In this document: piece by piece, positions 1 to 7,139 of the stretch
Position numbering within the stretch: the stretch's first letter is position 1
Layout: every line of letters starts with the position of its first letter
Origin: Actinomycetes bacterium
GTDB lineage: Bacteria > Actinomycetota > Actinomycetes > Actinomycetales > Microbacteriaceae
Direction: 5' to 3'
Length of the DNA: 20,704 nt
NCBI GenBank assembly: GCA_023431405.1
Contig: JAEYVZ010000094.1
Location: forward strand, 1 to 20,704
Translations under genes and position numbers: made by a program
Notes under the pieces: model-generated
The model's database searches: none
What the model was told of the DNA's origin: nothing
What the model saw: only the letters and a program-made list of their open reading frames with translations

Positions 1-711
1 GGGCCGGGCGGTGGCGAGCAATCCGGAGTTGAAGACGGACGCCGCAACGACACCGGTGCCGCGAGCCCGGCACGCCGGCAGCACCTCGCGCGCGGCCGGC
101 TGCTCGAGCAGGGTGTACCTGCCCGCGATCATGATGACGTCGAGATCGGACGCCGTCACCGCGGAAGCCAGCGCCTCCGAGACCATCGAACCCACTCCGA
201 CCTGCGAGACGACGCCGGCGTCGCGGAGCCCGACGAGCGCGGGAAGCGCCTCCTCGCGCGCCAGGTCGAGGTCATGCCGCTCAGGATCATGGAGGTAGGC
301 GATGTCGATCCGCTCGATCCCCAGACGCTCCCGTGACTCGTCCACGCTCGTGCGGATGCCCTCCGCCGAGAAGTCCCACTCACGGCGCACATCCGTGCGC
401 ACGTGGAAGTCATGGGACAGGTCGAGACCGCCGTCGTCATCGGGGTTGGGGCGCAGCAGTCGTCCCACCTTCGTCGAGATGACGAACTCGTCGCGCGGCT
501 TCGTCTGCAGGAACGCGCCGAGCCGGCGTTCGGAGAGCCCCAGCCCGTAGTGCGGCGCGGTATCGAAGTAGCGCACCCCGGCATCCCAGGCGGCGGTGAG
601 GATCTCCCAGGACTGCTCATCGGTGAGCGGGCGGAAGAGATTGCCGACGTTCGCCGCGCCGTAGCCGAGACGGGGCAGCGGGCGAGGGGCGACCGATCCG
701 ATCTCAGACAT
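1..711 (-). CDS. Aldo/keto reductase, probable L-fucose (aldose) dehydrogenase; 3' end beyond the window
   Basis: This is an NAD(P)-dependent aldo/keto reductase. Related enzymes annotated D-threo-aldose 1-dehydrogenase or L-fucose dehydrogenase oxidise the sugar to its lactone, the first step of the pathway encoded next door. The 237 visible residues begin MSEIGSVAPRPLPRLGYGAA and run off the left edge, so perhaps 70-90 C-terminal residues are missing. The AKR catalytic tetrad is visible as D50 and Y55 (in FDTAPHY), K81 (STK) and H141 (AYLHDPE). The ATG overlaps the stop of the upstream fuconate dehydratase by 8 nt, so the two are very likely translationally coupled in one leftward operon. 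The family is clear. The fucose assignment rests on the neighbours, and related sugars such as L-galactose or D-arabinose cannot be excluded. Confidence 0.85.
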   Translation of the reverse strand, partial: MSEIGSVAPRPLPRLGYGAANVGNLFRPLTDEQSWEILTAAWDAGVRYFDTAPHYGLGLSERRLGAFLQTKPRDEFVISTKVGRLLRPNPDDDGGLDLSHDFHVRTDVRREWDFSAEGIRTSVDESRERLGIERIDIAYLHDPERHDLDLAREEALPALVGLRDAGVVSQVGVGSMVSEALASAVTASDLDVIMIAGRYTLLEQPAAREVLPACRARGTGVVAASVFNSGLLATARP

Positions 712-1999
712 CGGCCCGCTCGCCCTTCCATGCGTAGGCTGCGCGACTTTCCGCGTGCATCTCCATGCCCGCCCCCGGGGCTGACGGGGGCCAGTACACG
801 CCGCCCCGGACGTCGGTGGGAGTGAGGAAATGCTCGTGCAGGTGGTCCACGTATTCGATCATGCGCCCCTCGCGCGTTCCGCTCACGGCGACGAAGTCGA
901 ACATCGACAGATGCTGGACGGCCTCGCACAGTCCCACTCCGCCTGCGTGGGGGCAGACCGGCACACCGAATTTGGCTGCGAGGAGCAGGTTCGCGACGTT
1001 CTCATTGACCCCCGCCACACGCACCGCGTCGATCTGCATCACGCCGATCGCTTCAGCCTGGAGGAACTGCTTGAACATGATCCGATTGTGAGCGTGCTCG
1101 CCGGTGGCGACCCGGATCGGTGCGACAGCCCGTGCGATGTGGGCGTGTCCCAGGATGTCGTCGGGACTCGTCGGCTCTTCCACCCACGCGGGCTGGAACT
1201 CGGCGAGTGCCCCGACCCACGCGATGGCTTCGTCGACTTCCCAGCGCTGGTTGGCGTCGATGGCGATGGGGAAGTCGGGGCCGCACACCTCGCGTGCCAC
1301 GCGGAAGCGACGGATGTCGTCGTCGAGGTCAGCGCCCACCTTGAGCTTGATCTGCGGGAAGCCGTCGGCGAGGGCTTCGCGGCACAGCCGGGCCAGCTTC
1401 TCGTCGGAGTAGCCGAGCCATCCGGGCGTCGTCGTGTAGGCAGGGAATCCGCTCTCCCACAGAGCCGCCTCACGGTCGGCGCGTCCCGGTGCCGCGGTGG
1501 CGAGGATCTGATGCGCCTCATCCGGGCTGAGCGCATTGCCGAGGTGCCGGAAATCGACCAGCTCGACCAGCTCCTCGGGTGACATGCGGCTGAGGAGCTG
1601 CCACAGCGGAAGCTCGGCCCGTTTGGCTTTGAGGTCCCACAGGGCGTTGACGACGGCGCCGATCGCCATGTGCATGACGCCCTTCTCCGGGCCGAGCCAG
1701 CGCAGCTGCGAGTCGTCTGTCAGTCCTCGGCTCGTCGCCCCCATCGCGGCCAGCAGCGGTTCGACCTCCTTGCCGACGAGATGGCCGGCGATGGCGCGGA
1801 TGGCGGCGACCTGCACGTCGTTGCCGCGGCCGATCGTGAACACGAACGCGTGACCCTCATGACCGTCGTCTGCGTCCGTCACGATCCGCACATACGCGGC
1901 GGAATAGTCCGGATCGGGATTCATCGCGTCCGAGCCGTCGAGCGTCGCCGAGGTGGGAAAGCGGATGTCAGCGGTCTCGAGCGCGACGATGCGTGTCAC
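704..1999 (-). CDS. fucD: L-fuconate dehydratase (enolase superfamily)
   Basis: This cytosolic, Mg-dependent enzyme dehydrates L-fuconate to 2-keto-3-deoxy-L-fuconate. The 431-residue product has the enolase-superfamily residues at the positions I recall for Xanthomonas FucD: K218 and K220 (KLK), metal ligands D248 (DANQ), E274 (WVEEP) and E301 (TGEHAH), then H351 (CPHAGG) and E382 (IEYVDH). Human ENOSF1 is a homologue. I chose the GTG start at 1999 over an in-frame ATG at 2056 because AGGAG lies 7 nt upstream of the GTG and the longer form would run through the predicted promoter and operator. It is first in a leftward operon with the aldo/keto reductase, and its promoter is the operator-bearing divergent promoter at 2041-2075. 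Assignment to the fuconate/galactonate dehydratase group is strong. The exact sugar acid rests on the pathway context. Confidence 0.93.
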   Translation of the reverse strand: MTRIVALETADIRFPTSATLDGSDAMNPDPDYSAAYVRIVTDADDGHEGHAFVFTIGRGNDVQVAAIRAIAGHLVGKEVEPLLAAMGATSRGLTDDSQLRWLGPEKGVMHMAIGAVVNALWDLKAKRAELPLWQLLSRMSPEELVELVDFRHLGNALSPDEAHQILATAAPGRADREAALWESGFPAYTTTPGWLGYSDEKLARLCREALADGFPQIKLKVGADLDDDIRRFRVAREVCGPDFPIAIDANQRWEVDEAIAWVGALAEFQPAWVEEPTSPDDILGHAHIARAVAPIRVATGEHAHNRIMFKQFLQAEAIGVMQIDAVRVAGVNENVANLLLAAKFGVPVCPHAGGVGLCEAVQHLSMFDFVAVSGTREGRMIEYVDHLHEHFLTPTDVRGGVYWPPSAPGAGMEMHAESRAAYAWKGERADV

Positions 2000-2040
2000 G
2001 GGCACACTCCTGGTCGATGTGATGCGGTGCGGTAGGGGAG

Positions 2041-2075
2041 TTCCCACAGTAAACATCCGATGTTTATACTGTCAA
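2041..2075. promoter_or_regulatory. Overlapping divergent promoters sharing one 17-bp palindromic operator
   Basis: A palindrome at 2050-2066 (TAAACATC, central C, GATGTTTA; 8-bp arms) lies between the dehydratase and hydrolase genes. For the leftward operon, TTGACA (complement of 2070-2075) and TTTACT (complement of 2048-2053) are 16 bp apart. For the rightward operon, TTCCCA at 2041-2046 and TATACT at 2065-2070 are 18 bp apart. The palindrome lies in or overlaps the spacer of both, so one bound dimer could block both promoters. The likely binder is the FadR-type GntR protein encoded at 4644-5324, which is inference. I found no second copy in the window. Confidence 0.7.
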
Positions 2076-2136
2076 CTGCCTCGGGCTTCGGGGCGCACCG
2101 CGCGTAAAGCGGTGAGAGTGAGAACGAGGATGAGCT

Positions 2137-3006
2137 ATGCGTTTTGCACGATTGGGGCCGCGTGGGCAGGAGGTTCCGACGGTGTACATCGACGGGACCT
2201 ATTTCGACCTGCGCCCCGTGACCTCCGATGTCACGGGGGAGTTCCTGTCTGATCGACCCGTTGCGCGGACACAAGAGGCCCTCGATGCCGGTGCGCTGAC
2301 GCCCGTGGCTTCTGCGGACGATCTTCGTGTCGGCGCGCCGATCGCCCGGCCCGGCGCCGTCGTCTGCATCGGCATGAACTACGCGGCTCACGCGGCCGAA
2401 TCCGGTGCCGTTCCGCCCGAGCTTCCGGTCATGTTCCTCAAGGCTCCCAACACGGTCGTCGGCCCCTACGACGACGTGGTGATCCCCCGTGGATCGACGA
2501 AGACCGACTGGGAGGTGGAGCTGGGGATCGTCATCGGACGCACGGCGTCGTATCTCGACTCGATCGCCGAGGCCGCGGAGCACATCGCCGGCTACGTCAC
2601 CGCCAATGATGTGTCGGAGCGCGACTTCCAACTGGAGGTGTCGGGCGGCCAGTGGTCGAAGGGCAAATGCGCCCCGTCTTTCACCCCGACAGGCCCGTGG
2701 CTCGTGACCCCCGACGAGGTGTCGGCAGACGAGCTGCGCCTGCGCAGCCGGGTGAACGGTGAGATCCGACAGGACTCGACGACGGCGGACATGGTCTTCT
2801 CGACCCAGTACATCGTGTGGCATCTGTCGCAGTACCTGACGCTGGATCCGGGCGATCTCATCCTCACCGGCACGCCGGAGGGCGTGGCGCTGTCGGGCCG
2901 GTTCCCCTATCTGCGCCCTGGAGACGTGGTCGAAGTCGAGGTGGAGGGTCTCGGCACCGGCCGTCAGACCTTCCGCCAGTGGGAGGACGCAGCCCATGCC
3001 CGGTGA
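2137..3006 (+). CDS. FAH-family hydrolase, probable 2,4-diketo-3-deoxy-L-fuconate hydrolase
   Basis: The fumarylacetoacetate-hydrolase fold protein (289 aa) would cleave 2,4-diketo-3-deoxy-L-fuconate to pyruvate and L-lactate, the last step of the pathway. The C-terminal FAH domain covers about residues 70-280, with CIGMNYAAHAAE, metal ligands E126 and E128 (DWEVELG), D158 (TANDVSERD) and the LTGTPEGV loop near 243-250. The ATG at 2137 has AGGA 6 nt upstream, and a nearby ATG at 2130 is out of frame. It overlaps the following SDR by 11 nt, so the two form a rightward operon, read from the promoter with TATACT at 2065-2070. FAH proteins are often misannotated as ureidoglycolate lyase or 2-hydroxyhepta-2,4-diene-1,7-dioate isomerase. 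The function is taken from context. Confidence 0.88.
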   Translation: MRFARLGPRGQEVPTVYIDGTYFDLRPVTSDVTGEFLSDRPVARTQEALDAGALTPVASADDLRVGAPIARPGAVVCIGMNYAAHAAESGAVPPELPVMFLKAPNTVVGPYDDVVIPRGSTKTDWEVELGIVIGRTASYLDSIAEAAEHIAGYVTANDVSERDFQLEVSGGQWSKGKCAPSFTPTGPWLVTPDEVSADELRLRSRVNGEIRQDSTTADMVFSTQYIVWHLSQYLTLDPGDLILTGTPEGVALSGRFPYLRPGDVVEVEVEGLGTGRQTFRQWEDAAHAR

Positions 3007-3748
3007 ACTCAACGGGCGCGTCGCGGTGGTCACCGGCGGCGCCTCAGGGATCGGCGCCGCGATCGCGGCCGAGCTGGTCGCCGCCGGCGCGCAGGTCGCC
3101 GTCCTCGACCGCACCGTCGCCGGCGCGTCTCCCGACGTCGCGGCCTACGTCGCCGACATCACCGACCGGCCGGGTATCGATGCCGCGATCGAAGCGATCG
3201 CGACGACGCACGGCGGTATCGACATCCTCGTCAACAACGCGGGCATCGGTGCCCAGGGCAGCGTCGAGATGATCGACGAGGGGGAGTGGGCCCGAGTGCT
3301 CTCCGTCAACGTGACGGGCACGGCGCGGGTCACCTCATCTGCACTGCCGTGGCTGCGTCGCTCGGCGCACGCCGCCGTCTGCAACATCTCCTCCATCGCC
3401 GCGACGGTGGGCCTTCCGGATCGCGCTCTGTACAGCGCCTCGAAGGGGGCGGTGCTCGCGCTGACGCGGGCCATGGCCGCCGATCATCTGCGAGAAGGGA
3501 TCCGCGTCAACGCGGTCAATCCGGGGACGGCCGACACTCCATGGGTAGGCAGGCTTCTCGCGTCGGCCGCCGACCCTGAGGCCGAGCGCGCGGCCCTCGA
3601 GCAGCGTCAACCGCACGGACGCCTGGTCGCCGCGGTCGAAGTCGCCGCCGCGGTGCGCTACCTGGTGGGTCCTCACGCCGGGTCGACGACCGGGACCTTC
3701 ATCGAGGTCGACGGGGGGATGGCGCGTCTGCGGCTCCGCCCGCACTGA
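2996..3748 (+). CDS. Short-chain dehydrogenase, probable 2-keto-3-deoxy-L-fuconate dehydrogenase
   Basis: This is a classical SDR of 250 aa. It has the Rossmann glycine motif TGGASGIG (13-20), an acidic residue after strand 2 (D38, in VAVLDR, which favours NAD over NADP), NNAG (80-83), and the catalytic S133, Y146 and K150 (YSASKGA). It would oxidise 2-keto-3-deoxy-L-fuconate to the 2,4-diketo acid, the substrate of the hydrolase encoded immediately upstream. It starts 11 nt inside that gene. At its 3' end the coding region overlaps the convergent lactonase gene by 50 nt, with no room for a terminator between them. SDR identity is certain. The substrate is inferred from the five-gene set. Confidence 0.9.
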   Translation: MPGELNGRVAVVTGGASGIGAAIAAELVAAGAQVAVLDRTVAGASPDVAAYVADITDRPGIDAAIEAIATTHGGIDILVNNAGIGAQGSVEMIDEGEWARVLSVNVTGTARVTSSALPWLRRSAHAAVCNISSIAATVGLPDRALYSASKGAVLALTRAMAADHLREGIRVNAVNPGTADTPWVGRLLASAADPEAERAALEQRQPHGRLVAAVEVAAAVRYLVGPHAGSTTGTFIEVDGGMARLRLRPH

Positions 3749-4580
3749 TGCCGTAGAAGCGCTCCGCGTTGGTCGCGAAGATCGCTGCCACGGACTCCGG
3801 CACGCGGCGGCTCGCCCACTCGAGGACGACGCGTTCCCAGGCGCCGTACGGCCAAGACACGGGCCAGTCGCTGCCGAACATCACCCGGTCCGGTCCGAAT
3901 GCGTCCAACGCGGCATCGAGGAGAGGCTCCCATCGTGGGCGCTCGGAGGGCGACGCGGACTCTGCAGGAAGCCCCGAGAGCTTGCACAACACCTGGCGGT
4001 GCTCGGCGAGTCGCTGGAGGGCACGCCGCCACTCCGGTTCGCCGGGACCCGCCATCGGCGGCTTGCCCAGATGATCGAGCACGATGCGCAGGCGGGGGAC
4101 ACGTTCGGCGAGCTCGGCGACCTCGTCCAGCTGGTGCCATCGCACGCAGGCATCGAAGGTGAAGCCGCGCGCGGCGACGTGCTCCGCTCCCGCGAGGAAG
4201 GCCGCCGAGGTCGCGAACCCCGGCGCCTCGTCCTGAATCAGTCGGCGCACGCCCGCCACGAGGGGACGCTCGGCGAGCGCGGAAAGTTCGGCCGCGACGG
4301 CATCGCCTTCCTCGAGGCGCGCGCGGGCGACGATCGCGACGATGCCGGCCCGCGGTGCGGCGGCCGCGGCGAAGTCGACTTCGTCGAGCGCCCGCTCCGG
4401 TGCGCACTCCGCTTGCACGAAGACCGCCGCGTGACGTGCGCCCCGGGTGTCGGAATCGACGGCATCCCGGTAGTCGTCTGCGTCGAAACGTCGGAGCAGT
4501 CGGCCGTCGAGCCACGGATAGGGAAGGACATCTGGATCCCAAAGGTGCAGATGACTGTCGAGAACGCGCACGTCACCCAT
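3699..4580 (-). CDS. Amidohydrolase-superfamily lactonase, probable L-fucono-1,5-lactonase
   Basis: This metal-dependent hydrolase (COG3618 type, 293 aa) would open L-fuconolactone to L-fuconate, linking the aldo/keto reductase to the dehydratase. The N-terminus carries the metal motif DSHLHLWDP (H10, H12). Further family residues are H170 (VLDHLGKP) and D238 (MFGSDWPV). I chose the ATG at 4580 because homologous sequence begins at MGDVRVLDSH and the upstream extension is antisense to the regulator promoter. The start has only a weak ribosome site (GGAA). It diverges from the GntR gene across 63 bp. Its last 50 nt lie opposite the 3' end of the SDR, giving a non-conserved arginine- and proline-rich tail. 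The family is sure; the substrate comes from context. Confidence 0.88.
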   Translation of the reverse strand: MGDVRVLDSHLHLWDPDVLPYPWLDGRLLRRFDADDYRDAVDSDTRGARHAAVFVQAECAPERALDEVDFAAAAAPRAGIVAIVARARLEEGDAVAAELSALAERPLVAGVRRLIQDEAPGFATSAAFLAGAEHVAARGFTFDACVRWHQLDEVAELAERVPRLRIVLDHLGKPPMAGPGEPEWRRALQRLAEHRQVLCKLSGLPAESASPSERPRWEPLLDAALDAFGPDRVMFGSDWPVSWPYGAWERVVLEWASRRVPESVAAIFATNAERFYGISAGGAADAPSPRRPR

Positions 4581-4631
4581 TGTTCCGGATTCCGGTCGGC
4601 GAGCCGAAAGCTGGGATCTCTCGAGCCTTCG

Positions 4632-4643
4632 TACGATGGGGCC
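4632..4643 (+). promoter_or_regulatory. -10 element of a predicted leaderless mRNA for the GntR gene
   Basis: TACGAT at 4632-4637 is followed by exactly 6 nt and then the ATG at 4644. There is no purine-rich ribosome site. Transcription would start at or within a base or two of the A of ATG, giving a leaderless mRNA. No convincing -35 is visible. The complementary strand has TACGAA at 4628-4633, which may serve the divergent lactonase. Confidence 0.5.
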
Positions 4644-5324
4644 ATGGCTGTCACGGATGAGGCGATCCACAAGATCAAGGCGATGATCGTCTCGGGCGAG
4701 CTGGCCCCGGGAGACCGACTGCCGCCCGAGAAGGAACTCTCGGAGCGGCTGGGACTGTCACGCAACTCGATGAGGGAGGCGGTCAAGGCACTCGAAGTCA
4801 TCCGCGTCCTGGATGTGCGTCGCGGCGACGGCACCTACGTCACGAGCCTGGAGCCCCGCCTTCTCCTGGAGGCGATCTCGTTCGTCGTCGACATGCACGA
4901 CGACGCATCCCTTCTCGAGATCTTCCAGGTCCGTCGCATCCTCGAGGCCCATGCGACCGGGGCAGCGGCGCAGCGTGCGCGGCCCGATGACGTCGCGGCG
5001 CTCGAAGCAGAACTCCACACCGTGGAACCCGACACCGACATCGAGACGCTCGTCGAGCACGACGTCCGCTTCCATGGCGCGATCGTCGCACTGGGGGGCA
5101 ACAGGTATCTGGCGAGTCTGGTGGACAGCCTCACGAGTCAGACGGTGCGTGCGCGAGTGTGGCGCGGGTTGACCCAAGGCGGCGCCGTGGAACGCACTCT
5201 CATGGAGCACCGCTCCATCGTGGATGCGATCGCGTCCGGTGACGTCGAGCTCGCCACGTCGCTGGCGACGGCGCATGTCGCGGGCGTCGAGCAGTGGCTG
5301 CGCAAGGCCGGCGCCGATTCCTGA
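4644..5324 (+). CDS. GntR-family regulator, FadR subfamily (HTH + FCD)
   Basis: This is a transcription factor of 226 aa. The N-terminal winged helix-turn-helix covers about 5-70 (LAPGDRLPPEKELSERLGLS, then SRNSMREAVKALE and RRGDGTYV). The C-terminal all-helical FCD ligand domain covers about 88-215, with its usual metal or ligand residues D140, H144, H189 and H211. FadR-type proteins respond to small carboxylates, so a pathway intermediate such as fuconate or 2-keto-3-deoxyfuconate is a reasonable effector. It lies at the edge of the sugar-acid locus, divergent from the lactonase. I infer that it represses the operator at 2050-2066. The open frame extends back to 3999, but that part is antisense to the lactonase and the homology begins at MAVTDEAIHK. 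Confidence 0.92.
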   Translation: MAVTDEAIHKIKAMIVSGELAPGDRLPPEKELSERLGLSRNSMREAVKALEVIRVLDVRRGDGTYVTSLEPRLLLEAISFVVDMHDDASLLEIFQVRRILEAHATGAAAQRARPDDVAALEAELHTVEPDTDIETLVEHDVRFHGAIVALGGNRYLASLVDSLTSQTVRARVWRGLTQGGAVERTLMEHRSIVDAIASGDVELATSLATAHVAGVEQWLRKAGADS

Positions 5325-5339
5325 GATCCGCATCCTGCG

Positions 5340-5365
5340 GCGGCGACCGGGTGGGTGGTCGCCGC
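5340..5365 (+). terminator. Hairpin after the GntR gene, possible terminator
   Basis: GCGGCGACC (5340-5348) and GGTCGCCGC (5357-5365) form a 9-bp GC-rich stem with an 8-nt loop, 15 nt after the stop codon. No T-run follows, so its action as an intrinsic terminator is uncertain. A smaller competing hairpin (CCGCA/TGCGG, 5328-5340) overlaps its left arm. Confidence 0.45.
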
Positions 5366-5415
5366 GTCGGTCTGACCGCGGTGTCATACGGTAAAAGAGG
5401 CGTCCCGACGCGCAG

Positions 5416-5421
5416 TAGGCT
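5416..5421 (+). promoter_or_regulatory. Possible -10 box upstream of serA
   Basis: TAGGCT is a common -10 form in high-GC actinobacteria. It lies 83 nt upstream of the serA GTG and would give a leader of about 75 nt. No good -35 is visible at 16-18 bp. The 180-nt gap between the GntR gene and serA contains nothing else I can name. Confidence 0.3.
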
Positions 5422-5504
5422 TGTCGTGTCACGCCCCGACGATGTGCGGTGTGACGAATCCACCTCTGCTCCTCGCTTTCGCGACGCCCCTGAAGGTTGC
5501 CAGC

Positions 5505-7109
5505 GTGTCCAAGCCCGTCGTGCTCATCGCCGAAGAACTGTCACCCGCCACCATCGATGCCCTCGGGCCGGATTTCGAGATCCGCCACGTCGACGGCGCC
5601 GACCGCGCCGCGCTGCTGCCGGCGCTTGCCGAGGCCAACGCCGTGCTGATCCGCTCGGCCACCAAGATGGATGCCGAGGCGATCGCCGCGGCGCCTGTGC
5701 TCAAGGTCATCGCCCGGGCCGGGGTGGGTCTTGACAACGTCGACATCAAAGCAGCCACGACCGCCGGCGTCATGGTCGTGAACGCACCGACCTCCAACAT
5801 CATCTCGGCGGCCGAGCTCACGGTCGCCCACATCCTGGGCCTCGCGCGTCGCATCCCCGCCGCGCACGCGTCGCTGTCGGCCGGCCAGTGGAAGCGCAGC
5901 GCCTACACGGGCGTCGAGCTCTACGAGAAGACACTCGGCATCATCGGTCTCGGTCGTATCGGCGCTCTCATCGCCGCCCGTCTGCAGGCATTCGGCATGA
6001 ACGTCATCGCATACGACCCGTACGTGACGAGCGCCCGTGCGCAGCAGCTCGGCGCCCAGCTGGTCACTCTCGACGAGCTTCTCGAGCAGAGCGACTTCGT
6101 GACGATCCACATGCCGAAGACCCCCGAGACCACGGGCATGATCTCGACCGAGCAGTTCGAGCGGATGAAGCCGAGCGCCTACATCGTGAACGTGGCCCGT
6201 GGCGGCCTCATCGATGAGGAAGCGCTGCGCGTGGCGCTCACGACGGGTGAGATCGCCGGGGCCGGACTCGATGTGTTCACGAGCGAGCCGCCCAAGCCCG
6301 AGGGCACGGCCTTCCCCCTCCTGGAACTGCCCAACGTCCTCGTGACACCCCACCTCGGTGCATCCACCGACGAGGCGCAGGAGAAGGCGGGCGTGTCGGT
6401 CGCGAAGTCGGTCCGCCTCGCGCTCGGCGGAGAGCTCGTCCCTGACGCCGTCAACGTCGCCGGGGGCGTCATCGACCCGTACGTGCGCCCCGGTATCCCG
6501 CTCGTGGAGAAGCTCGGCCAGATCTTCTCGGCGCTCGCGCACTCACCCCTCACGAGCCTCGACGTGGAGGTGCACGGCGAGCTCAACCAGTACGACGTCA
6601 AGGTGCTGCGGCTCGCGGCCCTGAAGGGCGTCTTCACGAATGTCGTGAGTGAGACGGTGTCGTACGTCAACGCTCCGCTGCTGGCGGAGCAGCGCGGGAT
6701 CGAGACCCGCCTCCTCGTGGACGACGAGTCCGACGAGTACCGCAACGTCATCACGCTGCGCGGCGCTCTCTCCGACGGCTCGCAGCTGTCGGTGTCGGGG
6801 ACCCTCACGGGAACCAAGCAGACGGAGAAGCTGGTCGGCATCAACGACCACCCGCTGGAGCTTCCGATCGAGAAGCACCACATCGTGATGCTGTACACCG
6901 ACCGTCCGGGCATCGTGGCGGTCTACGGCCAGAAGTTCGGTGAGGCCGGCATCAACATCGCGGGGATGCAGATCGCGCGCAAGCAGGCGGGCGGGCAGGC
7001 GCTCTCCGTGCTGACCGTGGACTCGCCGGTTCCCGACGCGCTGCTCGACGAGGTGCGCACGGCGATCCAGGCAGACCTGTTCCGTCAGATCGAGATCACG
7101 GAGTCCTGA
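5505..7109 (+). CDS. serA: D-3-phosphoglycerate dehydrogenase (type I, long form)
   Basis: The enzyme oxidises 3-phosphoglycerate to 3-phosphohydroxypyruvate, the first step of serine synthesis. At 534 aa it is the long type-I form, close to the mycobacterial enzyme (about 528 aa). It has a split substrate domain, an NAD-binding domain with GLGRIG (149-154) and YDPY, catalytic R232 (ARGG), E261 and H283 (TPHLGAST). An intervening (ASB) domain covers about 320-455, and a C-terminal ACT domain from about 458 (HHIVMLYTDRPGIVA) is the usual site of serine feedback control. The GTG at 5505 has GAAGG 8 nt upstream. The frame is open back to 5421, but that extension lacks homology. It converges on the TetR gene. 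Confidence 0.97.
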   Translation: MSKPVVLIAEELSPATIDALGPDFEIRHVDGADRAALLPALAEANAVLIRSATKMDAEAIAAAPVLKVIARAGVGLDNVDIKAATTAGVMVVNAPTSNIISAAELTVAHILGLARRIPAAHASLSAGQWKRSAYTGVELYEKTLGIIGLGRIGALIAARLQAFGMNVIAYDPYVTSARAQQLGAQLVTLDELLEQSDFVTIHMPKTPETTGMISTEQFERMKPSAYIVNVARGGLIDEEALRVALTTGEIAGAGLDVFTSEPPKPEGTAFPLLELPNVLVTPHLGASTDEAQEKAGVSVAKSVRLALGGELVPDAVNVAGGVIDPYVRPGIPLVEKLGQIFSALAHSPLTSLDVEVHGELNQYDVKVLRLAALKGVFTNVVSETVSYVNAPLLAEQRGIETRLLVDDESDEYRNVITLRGALSDGSQLSVSGTLTGTKQTEKLVGINDHPLELPIEKHHIVMLYTDRPGIVAVYGQKFGEAGINIAGMQIARKQAGGQALSVLTVDSPVPDALLDEVRTAIQADLFRQIEITES

Positions 7110-7110
7110 C

Positions 7111-7131
7111 CCCGCCGCCGGCATGGGCGGG
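7111..7131. terminator. Hairpin between convergent serA and the TetR gene
   Basis: CCCGCC (7111-7116) and GGCGGG (7126-7131) form a 6-bp stem with a 9-nt loop in the 30-nt gap between the two stop codons. It could serve both directions. There is no T-run on either side, so support is modest. Confidence 0.35.
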
Positions 7132-7139
7132 AGCCGTCA

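Noticed and set aside
830..1582. Long plus-strand open frame of 250 codons opposite the fuconate dehydratase
   Set aside because: It is antisense to a gene with all expected catalytic residues, and its own translation resembles no family. Such mirror frames are common in GC-rich coding DNA.
3999..4643. Open frame extending the GntR protein by 215 residues upstream
   Set aside because: The extension is antisense to the lactonase. The HTH homology begins at MAVTDEAIHK and a -10 box lies just before that ATG.
5541..6542. Minus-strand frame of 333 codons opposite serA
   Set aside because: It is a shadow of serA, without a ribosome site or recognisable domains.
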